This document shows positions 24,515 to 36,098 of a stretch of DNA of 64,000 bases, in pieces. Positions within the stretch are counted from its first letter, which is position 1; every line of letters starts with the position of its first letter. The DNA is taken from assembly GCA_963995505.1 (NCBI GenBank), contig OZ023185.1, positions 17,991,691 through 18,055,690 of the forward strand. Direction: 5' to 3'. Both the position numbers and the translations under genes were made by a program. The notes beneath the pieces are model-generated. The model was not told the origin of the DNA and did not search any database. It worked only from the letters and a program-made list of their open reading frames with translations. The stretch is from Hypericum androsaemum (lineage: Eukaryota > Streptophyta > Magnoliopsida > Malpighiales > Hypericaceae).

Positions 24515-25169
24515 TTTATTAAAAGATCTTTTACTCTCGATAATAAGTTATCACCGTAACATGCATTAAACTTCAAAAACCAAAAAACATAAAATTTGTA
24601 ATATTATATGGTATCTGAACGTCTAATCAATTAAATCAAATTCCAACCCGATTCAATTAAATTATTCAAGGGGTCTTTCGAAATTTTCGGTGATGCTCGT
24701 ATGCCTAAGCGACTCGCTTTCGGCCTATGATAATCTTTTGTATAGATAGCGACTTCTAAAACGCAAGATTATACAATGTATATTTATAATATAATGTTTA
24801 TTCTCCAAAGTGACTAGAGATTGCAACTTGGTTTGGATCGGGTGCTAAAGCTAAAGAAAAGTGACTCAACGAGCAATATGATTCTTATATTATCTTTTTA
24901 TCTGGGAGAATCAATTTATCCATATACAAATTAAGGAATACTTTATCTAGTTTTATTCCCACGCCTGAATAATCCTAGAAAAATCTGAAAAGGGGCTTTT
25001 TTCGTCAAAGAATAAAGACTATTATAAGCTAAAAAAGGTGAAATAATCGCATCAACTGTAAGATGATTAGTGAAATCTGAGAAATTGATCATTTCACTTA
25101 TGTATTAAAATATTTTTTTCATATTTAAAATATGATACTAATAATTATATTGTAATTTGGATTATCTTA
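24515..25169. other. Intergenic AT-rich DNA
   Basis: No gene, RNA or repeat structure recognised between the Pack-MULE and the LINE remnant. Confidence 0.5.
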
Positions 25170-25900
25170 GAGGCTGAGCGTATTGTTTTGGTTGAGGGCC
25201 TTCCTGTCCCGGGTGAGGTTGGTAGTTTATGCCTCTTTCAATATGCGAATGACACGATTGATGCATGTGGAAGCTGGTCCAATGGTTCTTTGCACTGGGA
25301 GCTCACTTGGAGGCACCAATTTTTCGCTCGGGAGGAAGCTGCCTTGGTTGATTTGATGCGTTCTATTTCAGATTTTGGGATTCACTGTACGCGTCCTGAT
25401 GAGTTCTCTTGGATCGTTGATTCACAAGTTGGGTCTCGGATAAGAGCTTCTATAATTCATTGTTCGATGACTTCGCATTGCTCTCTCCGAATGTTATGCG
25501 TAAGGGATTCTCATCTCTAATTCCTCTTAAAGTTATTTTCTTTTTATGGATGGCTCTTCAAGGTCGTGTTAAGACCAAGGATAATCTCTTGTGCTGCATC
25601 TTTCTTAACCTAGGTGATGCTAATTGTGTGTTATGTGGTTAGGAGCGGACGCACTTGTTTATGCATTGCAACTTTGTCTTCGCTATTTGAAACTATCTGC
25701 TCAATTTGTTGGGTCTCAACTGGCGTATCTGTGGTAATCTTCTGCGTGGCAAAAATGTAAGTAAGTTGTAGTATGTCGCGTTTGCCGTTGTTGTCTGGTG
25801 TATTTGGCTTGCCCGTAATAGAGCTGTGTTCGAGGGCACGGTGACTCGGCTTGACAACGTGTTACATAAGGTCTATCGGAGTATAGCGGAATGGGGTTTC
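25170..25900 (+). pseudogene. LINE ORF2 remnant (end of reverse transcriptase and zinc-binding region)
   Basis: The frame contains LCLFQYANDT, like the QYADDT catalytic motif of LINE reverse transcriptase, then the zf-RVT region (LKVIFFLWMALQGRVKTKDN, ANCVLCG, HLFMHCNF) and AVVVWCIWLARNRAVFEG. Stops interrupt it: a TAG replaces the codon after VLCG, and further stops follow. A normal zf-RVT has C-x2-C followed by H-x4-C, and these residues are still visible. Dead element; 5' part missing. Confidence 0.8.
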
Positions 25901-26119
25901 TAGTCAGACTTATTGAAGAGCATTCATCATCATAATTTCTTAGTATACCTGGGAACTCTCTGCAACAACTAGTGTTTTTTGGTTCTGCTCCTGGAGCTTG
26001 TGATTTTGATCAGTGTCTCTCGGTGCTTCTCTTCCTATTTTTACTTTCGCTTTGGTGGGGGACTTTTGCCGAAGAAAGACGAAGGACTAAGGAGGAGAAG
26101 AGAGATGATGTCAACTTAT

Positions 26120-26310
26120 TTATTTTTTTGATCTAGGGGTATTTTTTTTATTTCATTGACAAAAATAAAAAAAGATCTGTCAACGTATGCCAGGGACCCG
26201 AAAATATAATAAAAGCAAACTAGAAAGACGTTAGCGTGTATTTTGCAAACAGGGAGAACTTTTTAGTATATTTAACAAAATTCGAAGAGCTAGAGAGTAA
26301 TTTTTCTAAA
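26120..26310. mobile_element. Single degenerate Mutator-like terminus
   Basis: CAGGGACCCGAAAATATAAT and AGAGAGTAATTTTTC match, in order, the right terminus of the element at 2794-3662. No matching left end was found, so this is a truncated copy. Confidence 0.5.
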
Positions 26311-27489
26311 AATTAAATACCAAAAGAAAAAGTGAATTGCCAAAATAACACATAACTAGGCCCTGTTAAGGTCAAATATTTTTTGAGAATGTGTGGTCGG
26401 GGTAGACAGAGAAATAATGGTCAAGGGGATTTCGAGAATCCGGGAATGAACTTTCCAGAAGAATTCGGTGCCCAGAATCAGATTGTGTGGTCGGGGTAGA
26501 TTCGTCTTGTCGTTGGACTATGGAAATAGGGTAGACAGAGAAAGTTTATTGCTATTTCAGTAAAAGTGCATTGGTGCACTATGGATGGGCGGGTCAGAAA
26601 GAACTTTGTACTAATAGTACTCTTTTATCCTGTAATTTTTTTTCAATAAATTTTATTGCATCAATATTTTGAAAATTATTGTATACCATTGTAAATTATT
26701 GATTACAACATTGTAAATTATTTTTTTGCCCTAAATATTTTAATAAAATTTACCTCTTCAAAAAAAAGGTGCATTATGGATACCACTTATATTGTCCATC
26801 CATTGTAACGATTAATCCAATTTTGAATCTGATAATAATTTAAAATTGGTAAATATATATAATGCTGAAAGTTACCAACAATTCAAACTTCAAATTTTTT
26901 TAGTAAATTTTGTATAACTTTTTTACGAGTTGAGCTATTGTTGGTGGGAAAGATTAAGTAGGAAATTTATGGTCATTAGAAAGAGAGAACTTCTACGAAG
27001 GTTTCTTCCTCCGGTGGAGAACAATAGAGAGTATATAATATTTAACAGAAATACTCTTTCAAACCCAGATATATTATTTACTTAGTATAAAATTCACCTT
27101 TTAAAAAATAAACATATTAGCCGCCTGCCATTAGAAAGAACAGGTTGTTCAAAAAAAATAGAAAGAACAGGAGACTGGGGAGTGGGGAGAGAGAGGACCA
27201 AGGGGGTGGGGTCCCCAGGTTGAGCAGCATACGAGGAAGGATAAGAATCAAGAGAGAATCCACACGGGAAACCGACACGTGTCCGTGCCCCCATTTACAG
27301 ATTCAGGCCCACCAACGCCCACTACCGGCGCATTAAATTGAAGAAATGGGCTAACTGGCAATAGCCCGTAAAACAGGAAAATCCAATCTATTACACACAA
27401 AAAAAGCCTTAAACCAATTTTCGTATTAGGAATAGGGTATAGAACAAATACAAGCTATCCCTTGTCGTCTGGTCATCTCCCCTCCTCTC
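26311..27489. other. Intergenic region upstream of the dCTPP-like gene
   Basis: Contains the phrase GTGTGGTCGGGGTAGA twice (near 26390 and 26484) and AT-rich sequence. No gene recognised. Confidence 0.5.
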
Positions 27490-27497
27490 TATATAAT
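27490..27497 (+). promoter_or_regulatory. TATA box
   Basis: TATATAAT after a CT-rich stretch, 88 bp before the ATG of the dCTP pyrophosphatase-like gene, a normal plant spacing for a short 5' UTR. Confidence 0.6.
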
Positions 27498-27584
27498 CCC
27501 TTTTCACAAGAAGTTGTAACAAAATCATCTTATTGTTCTTTTTATTTTCTCTTTCTTGTGTTTTTTGACGAGGAGAAATCGTAG

Positions 27585-28567
27585 ATGACAGGGGAATGGG
27601 AAGGTGGATCGGTGTCGCTTGATCTTTTGAAGAAGAAGATGGCTGACTTCGCTAGGGAAAGGGACTGGGGTCAGTTCCATAGCCCCAGGAACCTCCTTTT
27701 GGCTCTGGTATTTATATATTTTTGCTTTTTCCTGTTATCTTCTACTGTTTCTTTGGTTATCCTTGGTGTTTTTTTTTATTATTACCCACTTGAAAGGATG
27801 AGTCTTTTGGTTGTTTTCTGCTCAATCTTCCTTTTTGAAGTGAGTTTTTCTCCTCAAGTTGGTTGTTCTTAGATGGAGTAGGATTAGAGAAGCAATTGCT
27901 TCATTGTTCTTTTAAAGTTCTGTTCTTTTGTCATCCTAGGGTTAAAAAAAATGTGTTCTTTGAGTTCTTATGCCCTTGTTTGTCTTTGTACAGTAGTTGG
28001 TTCTCTAGTTTGACTTTTTGGTTATATTTCTTACATAGAAAATACCCACCAATCGGGGCAATAGTAAATTTGTTCTCATTCACTAGTTTGCCCAAATGTA
28101 TATGTATGACTAACTAACCGAGTTAACCCAAGTGATAAATGATTCAAAATTTTTAAAGATGTATTGAATTCAAACTTTACGAGAAAAAAACCCGACGGGG
28201 AATGATGAAGGGTGATTGAATTTTATGTCATGTAAAACAGGTAGGTGAAGTGGGGGAGCTATCAGAGATATTTCAATGGAAAGGAGAGGTCCCAAAAGGC
28301 CTGTCTGATTGGGAAGAAGAGGAGAAGGTGCACCTTGGAGAGGAGCTCTCTGATGTACTGCTCTACCTGGTCAGGCTCTCTGATATATGTGGAGTTGACC
28401 TTGGCAACGCTGCCCTTCGCAAACTCCAACTCAATGCCATTAAGTACCCAGTTGCCATCTGCAAAGGCTCCTCCAAGAAATCCACCTCCACCACGGACAT
28501 GAACACGAACACGAACACGAACATGAACCAAGCAGAAGACGATAAAGGTCCTCCGGAAAGCGGTTGA
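27585..28567 (+). CDS. dCTP pyrophosphatase 1-like (MazG-type all-alpha NTP hydrolase), 2 exons
   Basis: Exons 27585-27707 and 28241-28567 (phase 0) give 149 residues. The all-alpha NTP pyrophosphatase fold is marked by EVGELSEIFQW (44-54) and GEELSDVLLYLVRL (from 74). The metal-binding residues E44, E47, E76 and D79 have the same spacing as E63, E66, E95 and D98 of human DCTPP1. The family hydrolyses dCTP and modified dCTPs to the monophosphate, cleaning the nucleotide pool. An aromatic/hydrophobic N-terminal stretch (DWGQFHSPRNLLLAL) fits the substrate pocket. The C-terminus beyond about residue 120 is a variable tail with an Asn-Thr repeat coded by an ACGAAC microsatellite (28501-28524), unlikely to be structured. 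Single intron of 533 bp. Confidence 0.92.
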
Positions 28568-28942
28568 TTAGTTTTAGACAGTCCCTTTAAGTTGGGACTG
28601 TTTTAGAGATTAAATGAAGGGGGATGGTTGTTGGTTCTATGTTTTCTAGTTCAGTTGCATGGTGACTAGTCTGGGTGGCTATTAATGGGCATCACTTCCA
28701 CAGATTTTTTTGCTGTTTTAGCAGCTGAACTGAATCCCTCTGTTATGTACAAGATCTGGCTCGCTTTAATTTCGTTGCACTTATTGAGGAAAATCTCTTC
28801 AAATCTTTTTGGATTGTTGTTTCTGTATCGTAGTAAATGTGACTCAACCCGACTGGTCAAGGATCGAGCGAAGAGGGATTATATTTATGTATTAGTTTCG
28901 TCTTAAAAAATATGCACAAAAGGATTCATCCGTAGTGTAATT

Positions 28943-29617
28943 AGGGGTGTGCAATCGATATATACCGGTCCCGAATACCGAAGATATCGAATAACAAAAA
29001 AAAATTAAACCGATCCCGAACCAAAATTATTTCAATATTTACTGAATACCGATTTCGAATAACAAAAGTCTCATGCATTATAGAATCACAGATTACAGGT
29101 TGTTCAAATATCATGTCTAAAAAAAGTATTAGTTCCAACATCACCAAGAGATAGACTTACAAAATTACAGATTACTCGAACCAAACTCATACCTTAATTC
29201 AAAGAAATTCTAATCTAAAACCATAATTACCAATACTTGGAGAAGGAAAGTGCCGAAGTGGAGAGGGGTGGTCAGTCGCCCGTGGTGGTGGGCTAGTGGC
29301 CGTCGGTGGAATCTCCGAGTGTCGGGTTCATTTTTTGTCGAGGGGGAGGGGTGTTCGTTTTCTTTGGAGAATGGAAGTGGACTGTGAGTAGGGTTTTTTT
29401 CCTTCCTAATGCAGTTGGTACTTGGTAAAGTTCAGTTTAGTACTTCAAAATTTTTGGTATTATCAAAATAATACCAGTATATACCGAATACCGAAATTTA
29501 CTGAAAATTTTCAAAAGTCGATACCGAATAAAATCTCGTAAACAAAAATATCGATCCTAAAATACCGAACACCAAAAAAATTCTGAAAATTCCGAATACC
29601 AAATACTCACCTCTAAG
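28943..29617. mobile_element. Possible hAT-like non-autonomous element
   Basis: The left end TTAGGGGTGTGCAATCG and the right end (reversed) TTAGAGGTGAGTATTTGG form a short imperfect inverted repeat. The arms are full of the words ACCGAATACCGA and CGATCC. An 8-bp target duplication is not clear. Low confidence. Confidence 0.4.
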
Positions 29618-29790
29618 TACAATCTCAATCAAATTTATACGAACTCTTAACATACTTTGCCAATATATTATAACAACTTATCGTACAAGCACCTAGTCCT
29701 ATAAACAATACGTTTTTTTCTATTTGGTAGAATTTTCATATCTAATTTAGTATCTTATCTTTTTTTGTAAACAAAGGACAAAAAAAATTA

Positions 29791-30800
29791 AGGCAAATTA
29801 CTCTCGATTCTTGTAGTATGGTTTTCTCTATCCCCGGAGTCTCTAGGTTTGCAAAATCTATTATGCCGTCATCAAGAACAAGAGTTGAAATCAACCAAGA
29901 GCAACCAATTGACATAGACCCAAATTAGAACTGCAGAATCACTACACGGCCAAGAATAAGAGGTGACCTCATCGCAACGTGATCCGAGAGGAGGGTCTCC
30001 ACCCATGATTCTCGTAGCCGTCGCGAGTGGTCATCCTCGGCTCAGCCCAGCCCATCCAGCTTCTAAGAGGAAGAGGCGGTGGTAATGTTAGGTTTCTTCT
30101 CATGTTATGAACAGAACAGAAGGGAAACAGATGCGAGGGAGAGAGCGGCGGCGAGGCATTGTCGGGGTAAGAGCGGCGGCGAGACTTAGTCGGGGCAAAA
30201 CGCTGGACAAGAAACATTTGCCTAGACGATTTCTGGGTTGTCGATGTCAAAGTCGTGATAAAAGGAAAAAAAAGGGATTTCTGGGTTCTTGACGAAATGC
30301 TTGCCTGGACAAGAACGACCCCAACATCAATGTTCGCTTCTCTTCAATTTTAATTAAATCGCAAAAGGAAAAAAAGGGAAGAACAAGAGAGAGATTTAGC
30401 CGATGAGCACACTGGCTTTCCTTTGAGCTTGAACCCTTATTCTTGAGTTTTTATTATTATTTATTTTAGATTTCTAATTGAAATTAGAATTTTCAAAATT
30501 TAGTTTTGATTCTTATTAATAAGGTTTGGGTTTTATTTTTTGTTTTGGTTGAAGTTGGAGGAAGAAGATAAAGTGGGAGAAAGAAGAAAGGAGAAGGGAA
30601 GATGCGTTTTTTATTTTTTAAGTGAGAAGGGCATTTTAGTCCTTTCGAGTAGGAGTTCGCTAGAGAAAATTGCATATTCTAGCAACAGGGACCCGAGAAT
30701 TTCTAAAACTAAATACTGGAGATGGCATAATAGATTTTGTAAACTTAGAAACTTCAAGAATAAGGAGATCATACCATAGAGACACGAGAGTAATTTGCCC
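29791..30800. mobile_element. Mutator-like element, GGGCAAATTACTCT family
   Basis: Inverted ends RGGCAAATTACTCTCG are followed by matching segments such as AAAATCTATTATGCC in both arms (about 80 bp). Flanks AAAAAATTA (29782-29790) and AAAGGATTA (30801-30809) match at 7 of 9. The interior (29930-30300) is GC-rich with no identified cargo. Confidence 0.75.
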
Positions 30801-31400
30801 AAAGGATTACGTATCAACGGCCAAGTCATGTTTGCTCTTAGGCCCATATGTTTTTAATCACGTGTTACATTAGAGCGAGGACATGTTTTTCCTAGGAGAT
30901 AAGAGTACGTGGACGAGTTGTTTTGTGCCATAAAATTCTAAGTCCTCGAGCAATGATACCGACCTTACACAGTACAGCTGAGCTTTTTCGATAAGATGTT
31001 ACTACGTGAATCAATTTTGCATTGTATGCATTACTACGAAGAGAAAAAATCACGGTTGACTTGTTAGCTATTACTTAAAAAAAAGACTCATTGGCTAATA
31101 GCAACTTGAATGTAGGGAAACATCTAGGGAACACAGGTGGGGCAGTAATTGACCGACCTTCTTGTCAAGACGCCTTTAGAACATGTTGCTATGTCCTATT
31201 GCGAAAATCTTTACTTCTTGTAGGATTCATAAAAGTGTAACTCAAAAATTTATCCGACTCAAAAATTCAAGTCGAATGAAAGTTGGTTGAAATAATAGAT
31301 TAATTTTTTATGAATTTTCTAATTTGGACTTTACGAAAAGGTCCAAAAATGATATATTATACCAGAGATTTACCACAAGAAATGTCAAGCTCATGATTCT
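30801..31400. other. Intergenic region
   Basis: AT-rich; no gene or repeat ends recognised before the Copia element. Confidence 0.5.
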
Positions 31401-31690
31401 TGTTAGGAATTCAGCAAATAGGGCATAAAACGCGCAAAGAACACGGACACAAGAGTTTACGTGGTTCGGCCTAATGCCTACGTCCACGGAGAGAAAGGAG
31501 AACTTTTATTGATGAGTTTCCGAGCCACAAAGCCATACAAAAATCCTAAGGTAACATGTCTTTATATAGATACAAACCCTTGGTGTACAATTAACCTATC
31601 TAGGTTAGATTAGGAGTCCAAAACCTAGTCAGAATAGGAATAGGAATAGGAATAGGAAATAAATCTTTCCTATTTCTCGCCATCCCAACA
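31401..31690 (-). repeat. 3' LTR of the compact Copia element
   Basis: 290 bp, TG...CA ended, with four ATAGGA units near the end. Confidence 0.95.
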
Positions 31691-31702
31691 ATCTCCACTT
31701 TG
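31691..31702 (-). other. Polypurine tract
   Basis: On the minus strand CAAAGTGGAGAT lies directly before TGTTGGG of the LTR, the usual plant Copia arrangement. Confidence 0.85.
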
Positions 31703-32347
31703 GCAAGAAATTATCTCGTGGAAGAACCATGAAGCTTCACCCGAATTTCAACAAACTCCACCTTGACAAAACACCGCCCCATGAAGAACCATGAGATCTT
31801 GCAAAACCAATCAGACTCCACTGACTCCATCTCGGACCATAGATAACTGCATCAATAAGACCATCTCAACTTTCTCTTCACCTTTTGTTCAATCACTTGG
31901 AGCCAGCCCCCAAACTCGAGCTTCTGAGCTTGCTTGGCCTATTTTCTCCAATCTCCATTGAACCCCAACTAGCAAGTCCACCTGCTGAAGCAACCTTGCG
32001 ACCAATAGACACGCCCTCTATTTTTTGGTCAGCCCCATGCTGCGCAACCTCGAACAGCTTTTCTGCTGGCCTTCTTGCCTCAAATCAATGCTACATGTCA
32101 TAGCATACAAAGGGCAACCTTTTGTTCTACCAAGTAGAACCCTCGATATACCACGAACTCTACCGTTCGGCCTTGAGTGAGATACCTGATCTGCGCGTGG
32201 TGCTAACAACGGCTTCGCATTCTCCATGCAAAACCTACCCAACACCTTTGACGTGCACTTCCCTTTAGACAACCATAGCAGAGCCCAGCTAACAATACTT
32301 CTCCGAGACAACCATAGCTCCTTGCCAACCATACCTCTACGAAACAA

Positions 32348-33078
32348 CTATAGCTCGCTATCCATGTCTCCGCGAATCCCAACTCTACTCAAACCATTCA
32401 TGTCAAGCCTTTGCTCTCTCATACGAACCAACCTCATATGACCTGAGCTTTTGCCAACTCCTTCAGACCCATTGATGTGACTCCATCTACAATAATGTGT
32501 CTCACTAACTTGTAGATATTTCTTTTCACCCTTCATCCCTACCATCGCATCCTTCTCCACCTTCATTAGCACACCTTTATAACTATTACTGTTATAATCC
32601 AAGGTCCCTAATGAAAAGAGATTACCAGGATGCATTGTACTTGATAAGATAGAAAGCCAGTCACCATCCGACCCATCTGAATATGTGGCTATGGTTGTGG
32701 ATGCCAATCCCTCCTCATTGTCTTGATCCTTAGTTCGTCCTGGATAGTCCCCTTCATGTGCCCTTCTCAGCACTTGAAGCCACTTCCATTGAACTTCTTT
32801 GACTCCGACCTGGATCCTCTTTCACAACCCAGCTGGTGGCTCCTCATCATCCGCCAAGCACAAGCGAATCTTCGCTACTGCCTTGGCCTCCAACTCTTCC
32901 CACTCTTGCTCCTCCATCTTCTCGGACTTCTTCTCCGAGAGCGCGATAACCATCCCTTGCTGCACGAGGAGATCCCTGACACGCCTTTTCCATAACCCGA
33001 AATTCAATGAACCATCGAACTTCACAAGAGCAAACTTCGCGCGTGATTCGATATCCTCCAACCTTAGCTCTGATACCA
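32348..33078 (-). pseudogene. Copia gag and gag-pre-integrase remnants
   Basis: Reading leftwards from the primer site: LEDIESRAKFALVKFDGS and LNFGLWKRRVRDLLVQQGM (gag N-terminus). After a frame break come SDGDWLSILSSTMHPGN, LFSLGTLDYNS and GVLMKVEKDAMVGMKGEKK, typical of the protease-proximal gag-pre-integrase region. The protease D-S/T-G active site has decayed. No clear ATG precedes the gag frame. Not translated as a functional polyprotein. Confidence 0.85.
33067..33078 (-). other. Primer binding site (initiator Met tRNA)
   Basis: TGGTATCAGAGC on the minus strand, two bases inside the right LTR, complementary to the 3' end of plant initiator Met tRNA. Confidence 0.92.
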
Positions 33079-33080
33079 CT

Positions 33081-33364
33081 TGTTAGGAATTCAGCAAATA
33101 TGGAACAAAATGCGCAAAGAACACGGACACAAGAGTTTACATGGTTCGGCCTAATGCCTACGTCCACGGAGTGAAAGGAGAACTTTTATTGATGAGTTTC
33201 CGAGCCACAAAGCCATACAAAAAATCTAAGGTAATATGTCTTTATATAGATACAAACCCTTGGTGTACAAGTAACCTATCTAGGTCAGATTAGGAGTCCA
33301 AAACCTAGTCAGAATAGGAATAGGAATAGGAAATAAATCTTTCCTATTTCTCGCCATCCCAACA
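33081..33364 (-). repeat. 5' LTR of the compact Copia element
   Basis: 284 bp, TG...CA ended; carries three ATAGGA units against four in the other LTR. Confidence 0.95.
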
Positions 33365-34948
33365 GTTCTAATATTGAAATCTCAGCCAGTACCCTCCATC
33401 CAGAAGCTCGAACCAGTGACTAATCTCAGGAAAAAAATTGTTAAGTCACAAAGTAGATATGAACTTGCTATATCCAACAGTACACAGTTCAGCATTTTCT
33501 AGAACTCTCAAGCCATAGTAAATTCTCTCTTAAGCTTTTAGAAAATTTTACTGGTCCAAATTATACAACTTGATCTTTTGTGACCACACACACGTACACA
33601 GCCGAAACCCACCCAATAGGATGTGAAAAAACTAAAACTAAAAAAGTCTCTAAAGGACATATAACTTAACAGTATAAGGCGTTGACAAATTTAAAGAGTC
33701 GTTTACCTTTCAAAATAATTTTTTTTAAAAATAAGCCAAGTGTATGGGCCTCTGTTTGCTTCTAGATTTCAAACAAGACGGACCCATCAAAATGAACGAG
33801 ATACCAAGAGCTAATGGGCCGTTGCAGCAACGATGAGACTAGGGAGGTCGATTAGATCATTCGTGGATTACCCGAGCCCAGATTCGAAGGATTCAAATTA
33901 TATTGATTTCTATTGAGTCTAAATATGGATAATATCCGGATTTTTATTTTGTAAAAGGATAAATACATGAATATAATATATAAAATCTTGCATGGATTCT
34001 CCTCGTATATAAAAATAATATATATTATTAAACGTAATACCAAATTTTCAATCCAACTCATCCAACTTTTATTTTTTACTTGCTTGTTTGGATTATTTTA
34101 TAATGATTCGTTTTAATAAACAATCAATGGCATTTATATTTTTAGTGATTTTTTTATATTGCGAATAATTAAAAAGTGGTTTAATTTTTTAAAATAATAT
34201 AGAACCATGAATCATCTTCATTCCGTCCATTACATTAATCCCTCACATCATTTAAGCGCATTTAAATTTCATTTAAATCACTATTTTACTTATTCATTTT
34301 TCTTCATTTTCCAACATATCCTACCCAGATCGTTATTATTTTAAGAAAATAATGATAAAAATTTGGAACCACTCTCAAAAAGAATAAGAATTTAAGCTTT
34401 ATCGATCATATATGAATCATGAGCATTGACATTATTAGATGAGATTACATATTTTGAGATCGGAACAATAATCAAACCAATATTTAACATTGGGAAAAAA
34501 ATGAATTAGCTGAGTTGGCTTGAATGATAAAGAAATTGAGTTTTAAGAGTAAACTTTTGAGTTTAAATATTGGCTATGGATTAATGAAACTTTATTCAGA
34601 TGGGTTCCTGTAATTTTAAATTTTAAAATGATATAACGCTCATGACTCATGAATGAGTATCATATTTTAAAAAATAGGATGTTCAATATCGTATATATGT
34701 ACATTGTCGTGTTGCGTAAAGACTGGAGAGAGAAATCAAAGAAAACAAAAGGCCTGTTGCTGATCAATCATGCCGCTTAAGGCATAATTGGATTATATAG
34801 ATAGGAGCCAACGAGCTGATATTGTTTAATTGATTAATCTCCAAGTTGATCGAAAAGCACATCTCACCTAATGATGATTACCACGAGCCTAAAGTGAAGA
34901 TGCAAATGCAAATGCCTCCTTTACGAGGGAAATATTACTTTTATTTAA
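33365..34948. other. Intergenic region with a SINE-like tract
   Basis: AT-rich. At 34504-34585 the phrase TAGCTGAGTTGG is a good RNA polymerase III A box, and GAGTTTAAATATTGG is a decayed B box about 50 bp later, suggesting a tRNA-derived SINE remnant. Nothing else recognised. Confidence 0.4.
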
Positions 34949-36089
34949 GGGCAAATTACCCTCACATCCCTGTACTTTGGTCATCCTCCCCATAGGGTCC
35001 CTAGATTTTGGAAAATGATTGTCCTGTCCCTAAGTTTTGATGATAATAGACTATCGGGTCCCTGGAGCCGGAATATTCCATATTCTCCGGCGATACCCCA
35101 CCTGAAAAGACTAAAATACCCTCCCACTAAAAAAAATAAAAACTCAAACTCAAACTCAAACAACTCATCTTCTTGCTTTGAAGCTCTCATCAAATAACAA
35201 ATACATCACCGGTTCAACATCTTGAGTATCACCAAAGCATCCACAATTATCCGAAGATGATAAATTTTCTTATCATCGGGAGAAAGGGATTAAAGGAGCA
35301 GGAAACGAACGAAAGCTAGAGACAAACAAACCAAATTAATTAAAAACAAAAATCGACAACCGACCGTCCCAGATCTTCATCCGACGGTCAAACCAAGAAG
35401 CTCTAGATATCAAAATAATTAATCTGAAAACTCCTCAGGAACAGGCAAGTCCTCGTCGTTAGGCAACGCCGTGACCCACTCCCTGTCGTCGTCCCTAACC
35501 AGCCCCTTGTTCTTCTCCACCCACCACGAGCCAGGAACCAGCAGCTCATCCTTCAAGAACTCGCACGACTTGTTGACCAAAGCCACGCTCCTCTTCACCT
35601 GGAACCCGAACTCCTTCTTCTTCCCGTTCCACCCGGCGACTATATGAAGCATCGCCTGCAAGTTGTGCCAGTCGCCGGCGTTCTTCGAATCCTTCAAGTA
35701 CGGCGACTTCCTCGTGTCGATGTCAAACTCGATCATCCCGCTCTCGTCCCCCACGAAGACTTCTAATTCATCAAGGAGGCAGTGCTTCCAATTTCTCTCT
35801 TCTTAATTCCTCCTCCTGTATTTAATTGCAGGTGGTTGTACTTTGAATTGATATTTTTAAGGTACGGGATTGAAGATAAATTGGGGGAGAAGATTTTTTA
35901 TTTTTTTTTAGTGGGAGGGCATTTTAGTCATTTCAAGTGGGGTATCGCCGGAGAATATAGAATATTCTAGCTCCAGGGACCCGACAGTCTATTATCATCA
36001 AAACTTAGGGATGGGACAATCATTTTCCAAAATCCAGAGACCCTAGGAGGAGGGTGACCAAAGTACAGGGATGTGAGGGTAATTTGCCC
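34949..36089. mobile_element. Pack-MULE with 9-bp target duplication carrying a phospholipase A1 fragment
   Basis: TTTATTTAA occurs at 34940-34948 and 36090-36098. The inverted ends are about 190 bp, start GGGCAAATTACCCTCACATC and are highly similar between the two arms (for example ACTATCGGGTCCCTGGAGC against its reverse complement at right). The interior contains a GC-rich minus-strand exon-like fragment of a lipase gene. Confidence 0.92.
35419..35803 (-). pseudogene. Captured C-terminal part of a phospholipase A1-II (DAD1-like lipase)
   Basis: The open frame encodes the last part of a plant PLA1-II protein: ELEVFVGDESGMIEFDIDTR, SPYLKDSKNAGDWHNLQAML, HIVAGWNG, SVALVNKSCEFLKDELLVPG, SWWVEKNKGLVRDD, then PVPEEF near the stop. 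No frameshift is seen across 111 or more codons, so decay is slight. The catalytic Ser (GHSLGA), the Asp and the N-terminal half are absent, so it cannot be an active lipase. It lies wholly between Mutator-like inverted ends, so capture rather than a native truncated gene is the likely origin. Transcription is not evident from sequence. Confidence 0.85.
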
Positions 36090-36098
36090 TTTATTTAA

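Larger units (their letters stand above)
31401..33364 (-). mobile_element. Compact Copia retrotransposon with both LTRs (internally deleted)
   Basis: LTRs at 31401-31690 and 33081-33364 both start TGTTAGGAATTC and end CCCAACA. Orientation is minus, because the initiator-Met tRNA primer site (TGGTATCAGAGC) is next to the right LTR and the polypurine tract next to the left. Flanks ATTCT and GTTCT match at 4 of 5. The internal 1.39 kb holds only gag and gag-pre-integrase remnants; integrase, reverse transcriptase and RNase H are absent, so it could move only with helper proteins. LTRs differ by about a dozen changes and one 6-bp repeat unit. Confidence 0.95.
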
